Shown here one piece after another: positions 1 to 7,913 of a stretch of DNA of 64,000 bases (positions are counted from its first letter, which is position 1; every line of letters starts with the position of its first letter). The notes under the pieces are model-generated. The model saw only the letters and a program-made list of their open reading frames with translations, was not told the origin of the DNA and did no database searches. The DNA is from an uncultured Lachnospiraceae bacterium. GTDB lineage: Bacteria; Bacillota; Clostridia; Lachnospirales; Lachnospiraceae. Made by a program: the position numbers and the translations under genes. Location: the NCBI GenBank assembly GCA_910577785.1, contig CAJTNT010000015.1, positions 21,406 to 85,405 on the forward strand, in the 5' to 3' direction.

Positions 1-27
1 AAGCGGGCGTTGGAGAGGAGGCCAAGG

Positions 28-1917
28 ATGAGAATTAATACAAGGGAAGAGCTGGAACGGAGGAGAAAAGAGTATGCCAATTCCTTGAAGACCCAGCGGA
101 AGCAGATCTTGATCTGTGCCGGCACGGGATGCGTGGCCGGGGGATCTTTGAATATCTATGCCAAAATGCAGGAAATCCTGATTGCCAGAGGCATCAAGTG
201 TTCCCTGGTGCTGGAGAAAGAACCCCATGATACCAGTATCGGCCTCAAGAAATCCGGCTGCCATGGCTTCTGTGAGATGGGGCCGCTGCTGCGGATTGAA
301 CCGGAAGGGATTTTGTATATCAAAGTCAAGGCAGAGGACTGCGAGGAGATTATCGAAGAGAGCATTGTCAATGACAGGATTATTGACCGGCTGGTCTACC
401 ATGACCAGGAAGGTAAGGCCTATGAGCGGCAGGAGGACATTCCTTTCTATAAGCAGCAGACCCGTGTGGCTCTGGAGGACTGCGGCCGTATCAATGCCGA
501 GTCGATTAAGGAATACATAGCCGTAGGCGGTTACAGCGCCGTAGCCAAGGCGCTGTTCGACATGACGCCGCAGCAGATTGTAGACGAGGTTTCCGAGGCT
601 TCCCTGCGCGGGCGCGGAGGCGGCGGCTTCCCGACCGGGCGCAAGTGGCAGCAGGTGCTGGATCAGCAGCAGGAGGTGAAATACATTGTCTGCAACGGGG
701 ATGAAGGCGACCCTGGGGCTTTTATGGATCGCAGCATGATGGAGGGCGACCCGCACCGTGTAATTGAAGGAATGCTGATTGCGGGCATTGCCACCGGGGC
801 ACACTATGGCTATATCTATGTGCGCGCGGAATACCCGCTGGCGGTGGAACGCCTGCAGACGGCCATCCGCAAGGCCACGGAAAAAGGCCTTCTGGGCAAG
901 AATATCTTAAACTCTGGCTTTGACTTTGACTTGAGGATCAGCCAGGGGGCAGGCGCCTTTGTCTGTGGGGAAGGCTCCGCGCTGACGGCTTCCATTGAAG
1001 GGAACCGGGGCATGCCGCGGGTAAAGCCGCCCCGTACCGTGGAGAAGGGCCTGTTTGAGAAGCCGACCGTTTTGAATAATGTGGAGACATACTGCAACGT
1101 ACCGCCGATTATCAGCAAAGGCGCCGCATGGTACAAGACCTTAGGGCCGGATAAGAACCATGGCACGAAAGCGTTTGCCTTAACCGGCAACGTCAGGAAC
1201 ACAGGCCTGATTGAAGTGCCGATGGGAACCCCCTTGCGGAAGGTTATTTTTGACATTGGCGGCGGCGTAAAGGGCGGCGAGTTTAAGGCGGTGCAGATTG
1301 GCGGGCCGTCCGGCGGATGCCTCTGCATCAACCCCACGGAAGACCATCTGGACCTGCATCTGGATTTTGACTCCCTCAAGAAGGTGGGCGCCATGATTGG
1401 CAGCGGCGGCCTGGTGGTGATGAATGACAAGAGCTGTATGGTGGAAGTGGCTAGGTTCTTTATGAACTTCACCCAGAATGAGTCCTGCGGGAAATGCATC
1501 CCCTGCCGGGAAGGCACGAAACGGATGCTGGAGCTTTTGAACGATATCTGTGAGGGCAGGGGGACGCTGGGGCACATCACGATGCTGGAGGAGCTGGCGG
1601 AGACGATTTCCGCAACGGCCCTGTGCGGCCTGGGAAAGACGGCAGCCTCCCCTGTGGTAAGCACGATGAAGTATTTCCGGGAGGAGTACCTGGCGCATGT
1701 GGTGGACAAGAAATGCCCGGCGGGGCAATGCAAGGCCTTAGTGACGCTTCGGATCGACCCAGAACTGTGCAAGGGCTGCAGCAAGTGCGCAAGGGTCTGT
1801 CCAGTGGGCGCAATTACCGGCGAGCTTAAGAAACCATTTACCATTGACCCGGCAAAATGCATTAAGTGCGGGGCCTGCAAGGAAGGCTGTAATTTCCATG
1901 CAGTAATTGAAGCGTAG
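28..1917 (+). CDS. hydB: Electron-bifurcating [FeFe] hydrogenase, beta (NuoF-like) subunit
   Basis: Cytoplasmic diaphorase subunit: binds FMN and NAD(H) and exchanges electrons with ferredoxin and with the catalytic subunit encoded next. 629 residues. In order: N-terminal thioredoxin-like [2Fe-2S] domain (CAGTGC near residue 31, then GCHGFC), the NuoF-type FMN/NAD core with GRGGGGFPTGRKW, a [4Fe-4S] site C487-x2-C490-x2-C493, and a C-terminal two-cluster ferredoxin (CKGCSKCARVCP, CIKCGACKEGC). Complex I NuoF lacks both end domains, so this is the hydrogenase-type subunit. ATG 28 is chosen because AGGAGG lies at 16-21; a TTG at 10 would place that site inside the gene. The start overlaps open frames entering from the window edge, so an upstream operon gene (in related operons usually a NuoE-like gamma subunit or a small 2Fe-2S protein) is probably cut off. 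Assignment of the subunit is strong; bifurcation itself is inferred from the family. Confidence 0.93.
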   Translation: MRINTREELERRRKEYANSLKTQRKQILICAGTGCVAGGSLNIYAKMQEILIARGIKCSLVLEKEPHDTSIGLKKSGCHGFCEMGPLLRIEPEGILYIKVKAEDCEEIIEESIVNDRIIDRLVYHDQEGKAYERQEDIPFYKQQTRVALEDCGRINAESIKEYIAVGGYSAVAKALFDMTPQQIVDEVSEASLRGRGGGGFPTGRKWQQVLDQQQEVKYIVCNGDEGDPGAFMDRSMMEGDPHRVIEGMLIAGIATGAHYGYIYVRAEYPLAVERLQTAIRKATEKGLLGKNILNSGFDFDLRISQGAGAFVCGEGSALTASIEGNRGMPRVKPPRTVEKGLFEKPTVLNNVETYCNVPPIISKGAAWYKTLGPDKNHGTKAFALTGNVRNTGLIEVPMGTPLRKVIFDIGGGVKGGEFKAVQIGGPSGGCLCINPTEDHLDLHLDFDSLKKVGAMIGSGGLVVMNDKSCMVEVARFFMNFTQNESCGKCIPCREGTKRMLELLNDICEGRGTLGHITMLEELAETISATALCGLGKTAASPVVSTMKYFREEYLAHVVDKKCPAGQCKALVTLRIDPELCKGCSKCARVCPVGAITGELKKPFTIDPAKCIKCGACKEGCNFHAVIEA

Positions 1918-1930
1918 GAGGGTGGCTGAC

Positions 1931-3628
1931 ATGAAAAAATATATGATAATTGACGGCGAGCACGTAGAGTTCACCGATGAGAAAAATATTCTTGCAGTCA
2001 TTCGCAAGGCAGGAATTATTTTACCAACCTTTTGTTATTATTCCGATCTGTCCATCTACGGCGCCTGCCGTATGTGTGTGGTGGAGGACAAATGGGGCGG
2101 CATCATTGCTTCCTGCTCCACGCCCCCCAAGGATGGGATGGAGATCCGTACCAATACCCCGCAGCTGTATTACCATAGGAAGCGTATCTTAGAGCTGCTG
2201 CTGGCGGCCCATTGCCGTGACTGCACTACCTGCGAGAAAAATGGGAAATGCAAGCTGCAGGAACTGGCGTCCCGCTTTGGCATCCCAGGCGTACGCTTTG
2301 AGAACACAAACCCTATCCGCCCCATGGACACCTCATCGAAGTCCATTGTGCGCAACCCCAACAAATGCATTTTATGCGGGGACTGTGTCCGGGTCTGCAG
2401 TGAAATCCAGCATGTAGGCGCGATTGATTTTGCCCACCGCGGCTCGAAGATGGAGATTTCCACGGCTTTTGGCAGGGATATCGCTGACACCAACTGCGTT
2501 AGCTGCGGGCAATGCGCGGCCGTCTGCCCTACGGGCGCGATTACGGTCAAGCAGGATACCCATGACGTCTGGGAGGCCATCCACAACCCCAAGAAACGGG
2601 TGGTGGTGCAGATTGCCCCGGCCGTGCGCGTGGCAGTAGGGGAAGCCTATGGCTATGGCCCGGGCGAGAATACGATCGGCAAGCTGGTGGCCTCCCTGCG
2701 CAGGCTTGGCGTGGACGCTATTTTTGACACGGCCTTAGGGGCGGATCTGACGATTATCGAAGAGGCGGAGGAATTGCTGGAGTCCCTGGAAGAGGAAGAA
2801 CGGAAATATCCCTTATTCACCTCCTGCTGCCCGGCCTGGATCCGGTTTGTGGAGACCCAGTACCCGCATCTGATGCCCTATGTGTCCACGGCCAAATCGC
2901 CGATGCAGATGTTTGGGGCAGTGATTAAGGAATACTATAAGAAACAGGATAAAAAGGAAGGCGTAGAGACGGTGTCCGTGGCCATTATGCCCTGCACGGC
3001 CAAAAAGTTCGAAGCCTCAAGGAAGGAGTTCCAGCGCAGGGGCATCCCGGATATTGACTATGTCCTGACCTCGTCGGAGATTATTACCATGCTCCAAGAG
3101 ATTGGGATCCGTTTCGACCGCTTAGAGCCAGAGGCCTATGACATGCCGTTTTCCATTTATTCTGGCGCGGGCGTTATCTTCGGCGCTACCGGCGGCGTGA
3201 CCGAGGCTGCCGTACGGCGCGTGGTAGAGGATAAGAGCCCGAAAGCGCTCAAAGATATTGAATTTATCGGCCTGCGCGGGATGGAGGGCGTGAAAATAAG
3301 CGAGCTTCCCTATCAGGGCAGGACGCTGCGGATTGCCGTGGTCAGCGGGCTGGGGAATGCCGACAGGCTGCTGCAGAAAATTGAGAGCGGGGAAGAGCAT
3401 TTCGACTTTGTGGAAGTCATGGCCTGCGCCGGCGGCTGCGTGGCCGGAGCCGGGCAGCCCTTTGCGCGCTCCACGGAGAAGCGCCTGCGCGCGGAAGGCC
3501 TTTACAAGACAGACAAGGCGCTGCAGATTAAGCGGAGCGAGGAGAACCCCTTAGTAGAGACGCTTTACAATGACTTGCTGAAAAACCGTGAGCATGCGCT
3601 GCTGCATGTGAAGTATGGAAAGAAATAG
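1931..3628 (+). CDS. hydA: [FeFe] hydrogenase catalytic subunit (HydA)
   Basis: Catalytic subunit that makes or consumes H2 at the H-cluster, using electrons from HydB and ferredoxin in fermentation. 565 residues. N-terminal [2Fe-2S] ferredoxin (C-x10-GACRMC region near residue 35), a His-ligated [4Fe-4S] motif (HCRDCTTC), two [4Fe-4S] motifs (CILCGDCVRVC, CVSCGQCAAVC), then the three H-cluster signatures: TSCCPAW at about 297, MPCTAKKFE at about 353 and MACAGGCVAGAGQP at about 497, with all four cluster cysteines (C300, C355, C499, C503) present. The third signature reads GAGQP where GGGQP is common. The start at 1931 has GGAGGGTGG just upstream and lies 13 bases after hydB, so the two are co-transcribed. 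A terminator at 3706-3748 closes the operon. The H-cluster maturases HydEFG are not in the window. Confidence 0.95.
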   Translation: MKKYMIIDGEHVEFTDEKNILAVIRKAGIILPTFCYYSDLSIYGACRMCVVEDKWGGIIASCSTPPKDGMEIRTNTPQLYYHRKRILELLLAAHCRDCTTCEKNGKCKLQELASRFGIPGVRFENTNPIRPMDTSSKSIVRNPNKCILCGDCVRVCSEIQHVGAIDFAHRGSKMEISTAFGRDIADTNCVSCGQCAAVCPTGAITVKQDTHDVWEAIHNPKKRVVVQIAPAVRVAVGEAYGYGPGENTIGKLVASLRRLGVDAIFDTALGADLTIIEEAEELLESLEEEERKYPLFTSCCPAWIRFVETQYPHLMPYVSTAKSPMQMFGAVIKEYYKKQDKKEGVETVSVAIMPCTAKKFEASRKEFQRRGIPDIDYVLTSSEIITMLQEIGIRFDRLEPEAYDMPFSIYSGAGVIFGATGGVTEAAVRRVVEDKSPKALKDIEFIGLRGMEGVKISELPYQGRTLRIAVVSGLGNADRLLQKIESGEEHFDFVEVMACAGGCVAGAGQPFARSTEKRLRAEGLYKTDKALQIKRSEENPLVETLYNDLLKNREHALLHVKYGKK

Positions 3629-3705
3629 CAGCGGGCGGGGGCATGGCTTGCCCAAACCAGCTGCGATTGCGTATGAAAGCTTATATTGTGAATCCATAAG
3701 AGCCG

Positions 3706-3748
3706 CAGGCTGCCCCATGTGCCATTACAAAAGGGGCAGCCTGTTTTT
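3706..3748 (+). terminator. Rho-independent terminator after hydBA
   Basis: Perfect 11-bp stem CAGGCTGCCCC / GGGGCAGCCTG (3706-3716 with 3733-3743), followed directly by five T. It ends the hydrogenase operon about 80 bases after the hydA stop. Confidence 0.88.
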
Positions 3749-3862
3749 CATAAAAAGATATAGATTTTGGGCAATGGCTGTGGTAGGATATTATTAATTT
3801 ATGAAAAAAAGGCAAAATGGCGTAAATATGCGACATTTGCCCAGGAAAGGGAGCGTTTTGTC

Positions 3863-4612
3863 ATGAAAATCACGTACATCCACCACAGCACGTTTTGCGT
3901 GGAGATAGAGGGGAAAGCATTGATCTTTGACTATTATAATGGGGTGGGCGTGCCGAACTGCACGTACCATGGGAAAATGCCCGCATTGCCTAGGGAGACG
4001 CCGCTGTATGTGTTCTCCAGCCACAGCCACAGGGATCATTTTTCGGCGGAGGTATTGCAGTGGGCACAGGAATACCCAAATATCCATTATATCTTTGCCA
4101 AAGAAGTGAAGAAAAAGTTAGGCAATTCCGTATTAAAGCGCCTGGGGGTTGGAGAAGGCGTGAAAGAAAAGATTACGTATGTAAAGCACGGCCAGCAGGT
4201 GGAAATCCATGGGGTGCGGGTCGAGACGCTGCTCTCCACCGACAGCGGGGTGGCGTTCCTGGCAACGGCCGCAGGCAAGACAGTCTACCATGCGGGCGAC
4301 CTGAACTGGTGGAAGTGGGAAGGGGAGCCGGAGGAATTTAATGATTTTCAGGAACGCGTCTACCAAGAACAGATAGGGCTGCTGGCGGGAAGGAAGATTG
4401 ACCTGGCCTTTGTGGTGGTGGATCCGCGCCAGGAGCAGCATCAGTTCCTGGGCATTCAGTACTTTATGGAGCATGTGGATGCCGCCAAAGTGGTTCCTAT
4501 GCATTTCTGGAAGCAGTACGCGCTCATCCAGGAGTACCGCAGCAGCCTTCCGGCAGGGGAACGGGAAAGGATCCTTGCGGTGGAGCATGAGAATCAGGAA
4601 ATGATAATTTAA
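3863..4612 (+). CDS. MBL-fold metal-dependent hydrolase
   Basis: A 249-residue single-domain metallo-beta-lactamase-fold protein. The metal-binding signature SHSHRDHF lies about 52 residues from the start, and a second metal-ligand region (YHAGDLNWW) lies near residue 142. It most resembles the UlaG/YfhI-like group of small cytoplasmic MBL proteins, whose substrates are mostly unknown. The start at 3863 (MKITYIHHS) is chosen over an in-frame start at 3767 because the family begins with this strand and an AGGAAAGGGAG ribosome-binding site lies at about 3842-3852. It is a single gene after the hydA terminator. No substrate can be assigned. Confidence 0.8.
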   Translation: MKITYIHHSTFCVEIEGKALIFDYYNGVGVPNCTYHGKMPALPRETPLYVFSSHSHRDHFSAEVLQWAQEYPNIHYIFAKEVKKKLGNSVLKRLGVGEGVKEKITYVKHGQQVEIHGVRVETLLSTDSGVAFLATAAGKTVYHAGDLNWWKWEGEPEEFNDFQERVYQEQIGLLAGRKIDLAFVVVDPRQEQHQFLGIQYFMEHVDAAKVVPMHFWKQYALIQEYRSSLPAGERERILAVEHENQEMII

Positions 4613-4750
4613 CAGCACCCTAGGGGGAAGCTTTGGGGAAGGGAAAACAAAGGGCGTCCTCCCTTGGATAAAATGGGGCTTGACTCTCCAGTCTCTGGCG
4701 CGGGTATCCTTTTCTTGTATCATATTTTAAGGCCGGAAAGGAGAGTTGTT

Positions 4751-5413
4751 ATGGAGTTGAGGGATGCGATTAATCAGAGGCGCTCAATCCGGGGCTATCA
4801 GGAAGCCTCGGTTTCCAAGGAGGAAATCCGCCAGGTGCTGGAGCTGGCGGTGCGCGCCGTATCCGGGGTGAATAGCCAGCCGTGGGAATTTTTTGTGGCA
4901 GCAGGCGACAAGCTGGAGCGGCTCAAGGAATACAATACGGCAGCCTTCCGCAGGCAGGACGCCGAAGATCGTGTGGATCCGGGCGTCCCAAATGGGATTT
5001 ATCGGGACAGGAGCCGGACGGTTGGCAAAGCCTTGCTGGGAGCCATGGGGATCACAAGGGAGGATAAGAAAAGGCGCGCCTGGTGGGGCGAACGCGGATT
5101 CCGCTTTTTTGACGCGCCAGCCGTTATCTTCCTGTTGATGGATGATTCCCTGGATGAGACGGCATATCGGTTGGACATGGGCTGCGTTGTCCAGAACATA
5201 ACATTGGCAGCCATGGAAAAAGGGCTTGGCACCTGTGTTGCTGACCAGGCCGTCACTTACCAGAAGGGCGCCAGGGAAATACTGGGAATCCCAGAAAATA
5301 AGCGTTTTGTAGTCGGGATTGCCATTGGTTACCCCGATGAAGGCTTTGCCGCCAACCAGGTAATCAGCGAACGGGAGCCAATCGAAAACATCACAACCTG
5401 GTGCGGCTTCTAA
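4751..5413 (+). CDS. Nitroreductase family flavoprotein
   Basis: A 220-residue member of the FMN-dependent NADH/NADPH nitroreductase family. The N-terminal signature MELRDAINQRRSIRGY contains the RRSxR flavin phosphate-binding motif; VNSQPWEFFV follows at about residue 40, and the C-terminal half has the usual MGCVVQNITLAAMEKGLGTC segment. It is expected to be a soluble oxidoreductase reducing nitro or quinone compounds or acting in flavin chemistry; the physiological substrate is unknown. The start at 4751 follows AAAGGAGAG; the longer frame from 4664 has no ribosome-binding site. A strong terminator follows. Confidence 0.85.
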   Translation: MELRDAINQRRSIRGYQEASVSKEEIRQVLELAVRAVSGVNSQPWEFFVAAGDKLERLKEYNTAAFRRQDAEDRVDPGVPNGIYRDRSRTVGKALLGAMGITREDKKRRAWWGERGFRFFDAPAVIFLLMDDSLDETAYRLDMGCVVQNITLAAMEKGLGTCVADQAVTYQKGAREILGIPENKRFVVGIAIGYPDEGFAANQVISEREPIENITTWCGF

Positions 5414-5496
5414 GCAATACCATGCCGCGGTATGCCAATTGCCGCGATCTGCCAATGATTGCCACACACCCACAAAGATAAGGAACAACAGGAAAT

Positions 5497-5542
5497 AAAA
5501 AGGACAGGAAAGAACCGAAAAACGGCTTTCCTGTCCTTTTTT
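5497..5542 (+). terminator. Intrinsic terminator after the nitroreductase gene
   Basis: Stem of about 15 bp, AAAAGGACAGGAAAG pairing with CTTTCCTGTCCTTTT, with a 13-base loop and six T at the 3' side. The A-rich 5' side means it could also stop transcription arriving from the minus-strand gene that ends at 5698. Nothing else was recognised between 5543 and 5697. Confidence 0.85.
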
Positions 5543-5697
5543 CATTATGGGGAAGCGATCCTTGCAAACGATGTTTTTTATAGGAACTGCCGTTAGCCCA
5601 AACAGCCCCCAGTGGACAGTTGACAGAGGGAAATTGTGGAACAGGATCATGGTCCGGCAAAAAAAGTATTGACACTCCCCTGGCTGTACCATGCAGA

Positions 5698-6627
5698 CTA
5701 TAGATTACCCTGACGGGCATTGCGGATAGGCATTATCACTTTCGTGACATGCCGGCTTTCGTCATTTACGTCCAGCGGGGATACCACAAATTCCTCGGAC
5801 ACCTGGTCGATCAGCAGCTCGTAGCCATTCTGGTTGATCCACTGCAGCAGGGCAACATGGCTTTGCATAATGGAGCCGTAAGGCCCGATATGGCAGAGGG
5901 TGGCCGCCTTGTATCCGCCATAATCCCGGATCTGCGTGGCGTTTTTGGGGAGCTTTTTGGGGATTTCATATTCTGATTCAATGCATACGCCAAACTCCAC
6001 GTCGCAGTCTTTCATCAGGAACTGCTCCAGCACATGGTTGTGGAAAGTGACGATAATGGGGCTTTTCATGTGGAATCCCAGCTCCGTGCAGATATCGTAA
6101 ATGTCAATCCAGCGGGACAGGGAGACGTCCGCGTTGCGGTATTGTTTCATGATTTCCCGTGAGTAAATCATCTTGCTCTTGGGGATAAATTCAACCTGGA
6201 TTTTGTCGGAAAGGAAAGGAGGCGGGTCGGCAGCAGATGCAGCGGAAGCGGATGCGGCGGCATGCCGGGAAATAATCTCCGCGCCTTCATGGATACGTTT
6301 GAGCAAGGATTTACAGGACTCTTTTTTGATTTGGAGCAGGCTGATTTCCAGATCCAGCTGGTCGCAGTGCCGCAGCATATGCTGCTTTAGGTTCTCCAAC
6401 TCTGTATTGGTGATGAGGTCTTGGATGTCCTTTAGAGAAAAGCCTTGTGCCCGCAGCCGGCGGATGATTAAAAGCGTGGTCAGCTGTTCTTTGCTGTAAT
6501 AGCGGTAATTGCTTTCCTGGTTGCGGTATTTTGGTTTTAGGAGGCCGATCGAGTCGTAATAACGCAATGTCTTGATGGGGATGTTGCAGGCTTTGGATGC
6601 TTCGCCAATCGAATATTTCTTATGCAA
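5698..6627 (-). CDS. MerR-family regulator with GyrI-like effector domain
   Basis: A 309-residue transcriptional regulator of the BltR/BmrR type. The N-terminal MerR winged helix-turn-helix (YSIGEASKACNIPIKTLRYYDSIGLL) is followed by a dimerisation coiled coil, an Ala/Ser-rich linker near residue 125, and a C-terminal GyrI-like small-molecule-binding domain. Such proteins usually activate efflux or detoxification genes by untwisting a promoter with a long spacer. The start is taken as TTG at 6627: AAAGGAG lies eight bases upstream, and the sequence then reads L(M)HKKYSIGEA as expected for MerR proteins. An ATG-initiated frame from 6726 would add 33 unlike residues. It is divergent from the EamA exporter gene, a plausible target. 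Confidence 0.82.
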   Translation of the reverse strand: MHKKYSIGEASKACNIPIKTLRYYDSIGLLKPKYRNQESNYRYYSKEQLTTLLIIRRLRAQGFSLKDIQDLITNTELENLKQHMLRHCDQLDLEISLLQIKKESCKSLLKRIHEGAEIISRHAAASASAASAADPPPFLSDKIQVEFIPKSKMIYSREIMKQYRNADVSLSRWIDIYDICTELGFHMKSPIIVTFHNHVLEQFLMKDCDVEFGVCIESEYEIPKKLPKNATQIRDYGGYKAATLCHIGPYGSIMQSHVALLQWINQNGYELLIDQVSEEFVVSPLDVNDESRHVTKVIMPIRNARQGNL

Positions 6628-6830
6628 AATAGAATCTCCTTTCTCTGCCAGATTGCATTGGAGGCAGCTTAGTGTATGATAGGTGGCTGATTGTAAACAT
6701 GAGTTTTTAGTATTGGTATGCCCCAAAGGGCGTCCTGTGATGCATGCCGTTTCAGGGCGGAGGGATGGAAGAGTTATAGAAATTTTACAATAGGCTTTTT
6801 AGGGTTGTCAACGGAATTTGGCAAATCAAA

Positions 6831-6868
6831 GGCTCCGGACCCTCCACTAAGTGGAGGGTTGCGGAGCC
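6831..6868. repeat. 38-bp near-perfect palindrome between merR-like and eamA genes
   Basis: Arms GGCTCCG / CGGAGCC (6831-6837 with 6862-6868) enclose ACCCTCCACT / AGTGGAGGGT (6839-6848 with 6850-6859), with almost no loop. There is no T tract, so it is not a typical terminator. It ends 33 bases before the EamA start codon and would sit in that transcript's leader or overlap its promoter. Confidence 0.75.
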
Positions 6869-6901
6869 GTAATCAAATCTGGAAATGGAGGGAAAAATAG
6901 G

Positions 6902-7774
6902 ATGGAAGCAAAGAAAAAATCGGTGATGCTGATGCTGGTAACAGCTTTTTTGTGGAGCCTGGCGGGCGTATTTATCAAGGTGATAGAATGGGAGCCGATT
7001 CCCATTGTGTGTGTCCGCTGCCTGGCGGCGGCTGTGACCATGTGGTTCTTTATCCGCAGGCAGAAAATAATCTGGTCCTGGCCGTTGGTGGGGGCGGCCG
7101 TGTCGTATGCCGCCTTTAATTACTGCTATGTGGTCTCCACGGTGCTTACGACTTCGGCAAACGCCGTAATGATGGAGTATGTGGCGCCTGTCTATGTGGC
7201 GCTGCTATCGGGGCTTCTGCTAAAGGAGAAGGTGCGCAGGGCGGACTGGCTCTGCCTGGCAGCCGTATTGTCCGGCATGCTGCTGTTTTTGGCAGACCAA
7301 CTGGGGCAGGGGAGCCTGGCGGGCTATGTGATTTCTGTCGGGAATGGCCTTGCTTTTGCATTTTTTAATATCTTCCTGCGGATGATGAAGAAAGGGTATG
7401 CGGAGCAGTCTGTTTTTTTGGGAGGGTTGCTGGGATTTTTTGTGGGGCTTCCCTTTACGGTGGGGCAGAAGCTCCCAGACTCCAGGAGCATGATAGTTCT
7501 GCTGCTTGCCGGGGCAGTGGTGTCCATCGGCTACCTGCTGTTTATCAAAGCATCCCAGAACCTTACCGCAGTCCAGGCCGTGATGCTGCCGGTGATTGAC
7601 CCAGTTTTGAACCCTGTCTGGGTGTGGCTGGCAGTGGGGGAGGTTCCTGGCGCCGTTTCTCTCTGTGGGGCGGCGATTGTGCTGGCGGCAATCACGCTCC
7701 GTTCCCTGGCGCTTTTAGGCTCCTCGGAGGGAGAGTTGGCGGGGTCTGATGCCAAAAAAGCTGAAAAAAAATGA
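6902..7774 (+). CDS. EamA/DMT-family transporter
   Basis: A 290-residue inner-membrane protein of the drug/metabolite transporter superfamily: two tandem EamA repeats and about ten hydrophobic segments, beginning MLMLVTAFLWSLAGVFIKVIEW. The repeats show the usual pattern (the first ends near the LLLKEK segment, the second covers AVVSIGYLLFIKASQNLTAVQAVML). Members export amino acids, nucleotides or drugs; the substrate here is unknown. The start at 6902 follows TGGAGGGAAA. A GyrI-type MerR regulator lies divergently upstream, which would fit efflux control but is not proven. Confidence 0.87.
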   Translation: MEAKKKSVMLMLVTAFLWSLAGVFIKVIEWEPIPIVCVRCLAAAVTMWFFIRRQKIIWSWPLVGAAVSYAAFNYCYVVSTVLTTSANAVMMEYVAPVYVALLSGLLLKEKVRRADWLCLAAVLSGMLLFLADQLGQGSLAGYVISVGNGLAFAFFNIFLRMMKKGYAEQSVFLGGLLGFFVGLPFTVGQKLPDSRSMIVLLLAGAVVSIGYLLFIKASQNLTAVQAVMLPVIDPVLNPVWVWLAVGEVPGAVSLCGAAIVLAAITLRSLALLGSSEGELAGSDAKKAEKK

Positions 7775-7783
7775 AATTTCCGG

Positions 7784-7814
7784 TTGACACTCCATGTTCG
7801 GTATCCAGGATAAT
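7784..7814 (+). promoter_or_regulatory. Possible sigma-A promoter of the beta-amino acid cluster
   Basis: TTGACA at 7784-7789 and GATAAT at 7809-7814. The -35 is perfect, but the 19-base spacer is longer than ideal. It lies just after the EamA stop codon and about 100 bases before the BrnQ-type gene. Confidence 0.42.
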
Positions 7815-7832
7815 AAAGCCATCAAGGGGAAC

Positions 7833-7846
7833 GAACCGTACGGTTC
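7833..7846. promoter_or_regulatory. Candidate operator, perfect 14-bp palindrome
   Basis: GAACCGTACGGTTC is a perfect palindrome about 20 bases downstream of the predicted promoter and about 70 bases before the BrnQ-type start. Position and symmetry suit a dimeric repressor site. The regulator is unknown. Confidence 0.45.
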
Positions 7847-7913
7847 CGCAGTACATTTCCAAGAAACCCGGGCGCAGGGGTTTCGGAGAAGAAAACAGAC
7901 AAGGAGAAAAGGT

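Noticed and set aside
1..38. End of an upstream gene overlapping the hydB start
   Set aside because: Two frames (stops at 29-31 and 36-38) are open at the window edge, and too few residues are visible to choose or identify either.
6628..6726. N-terminal extension of the MerR-type regulator to an ATG at 6726
   Set aside because: The extra 33 residues do not fit the family, and AAAGGAG lies directly before the internal TTG.
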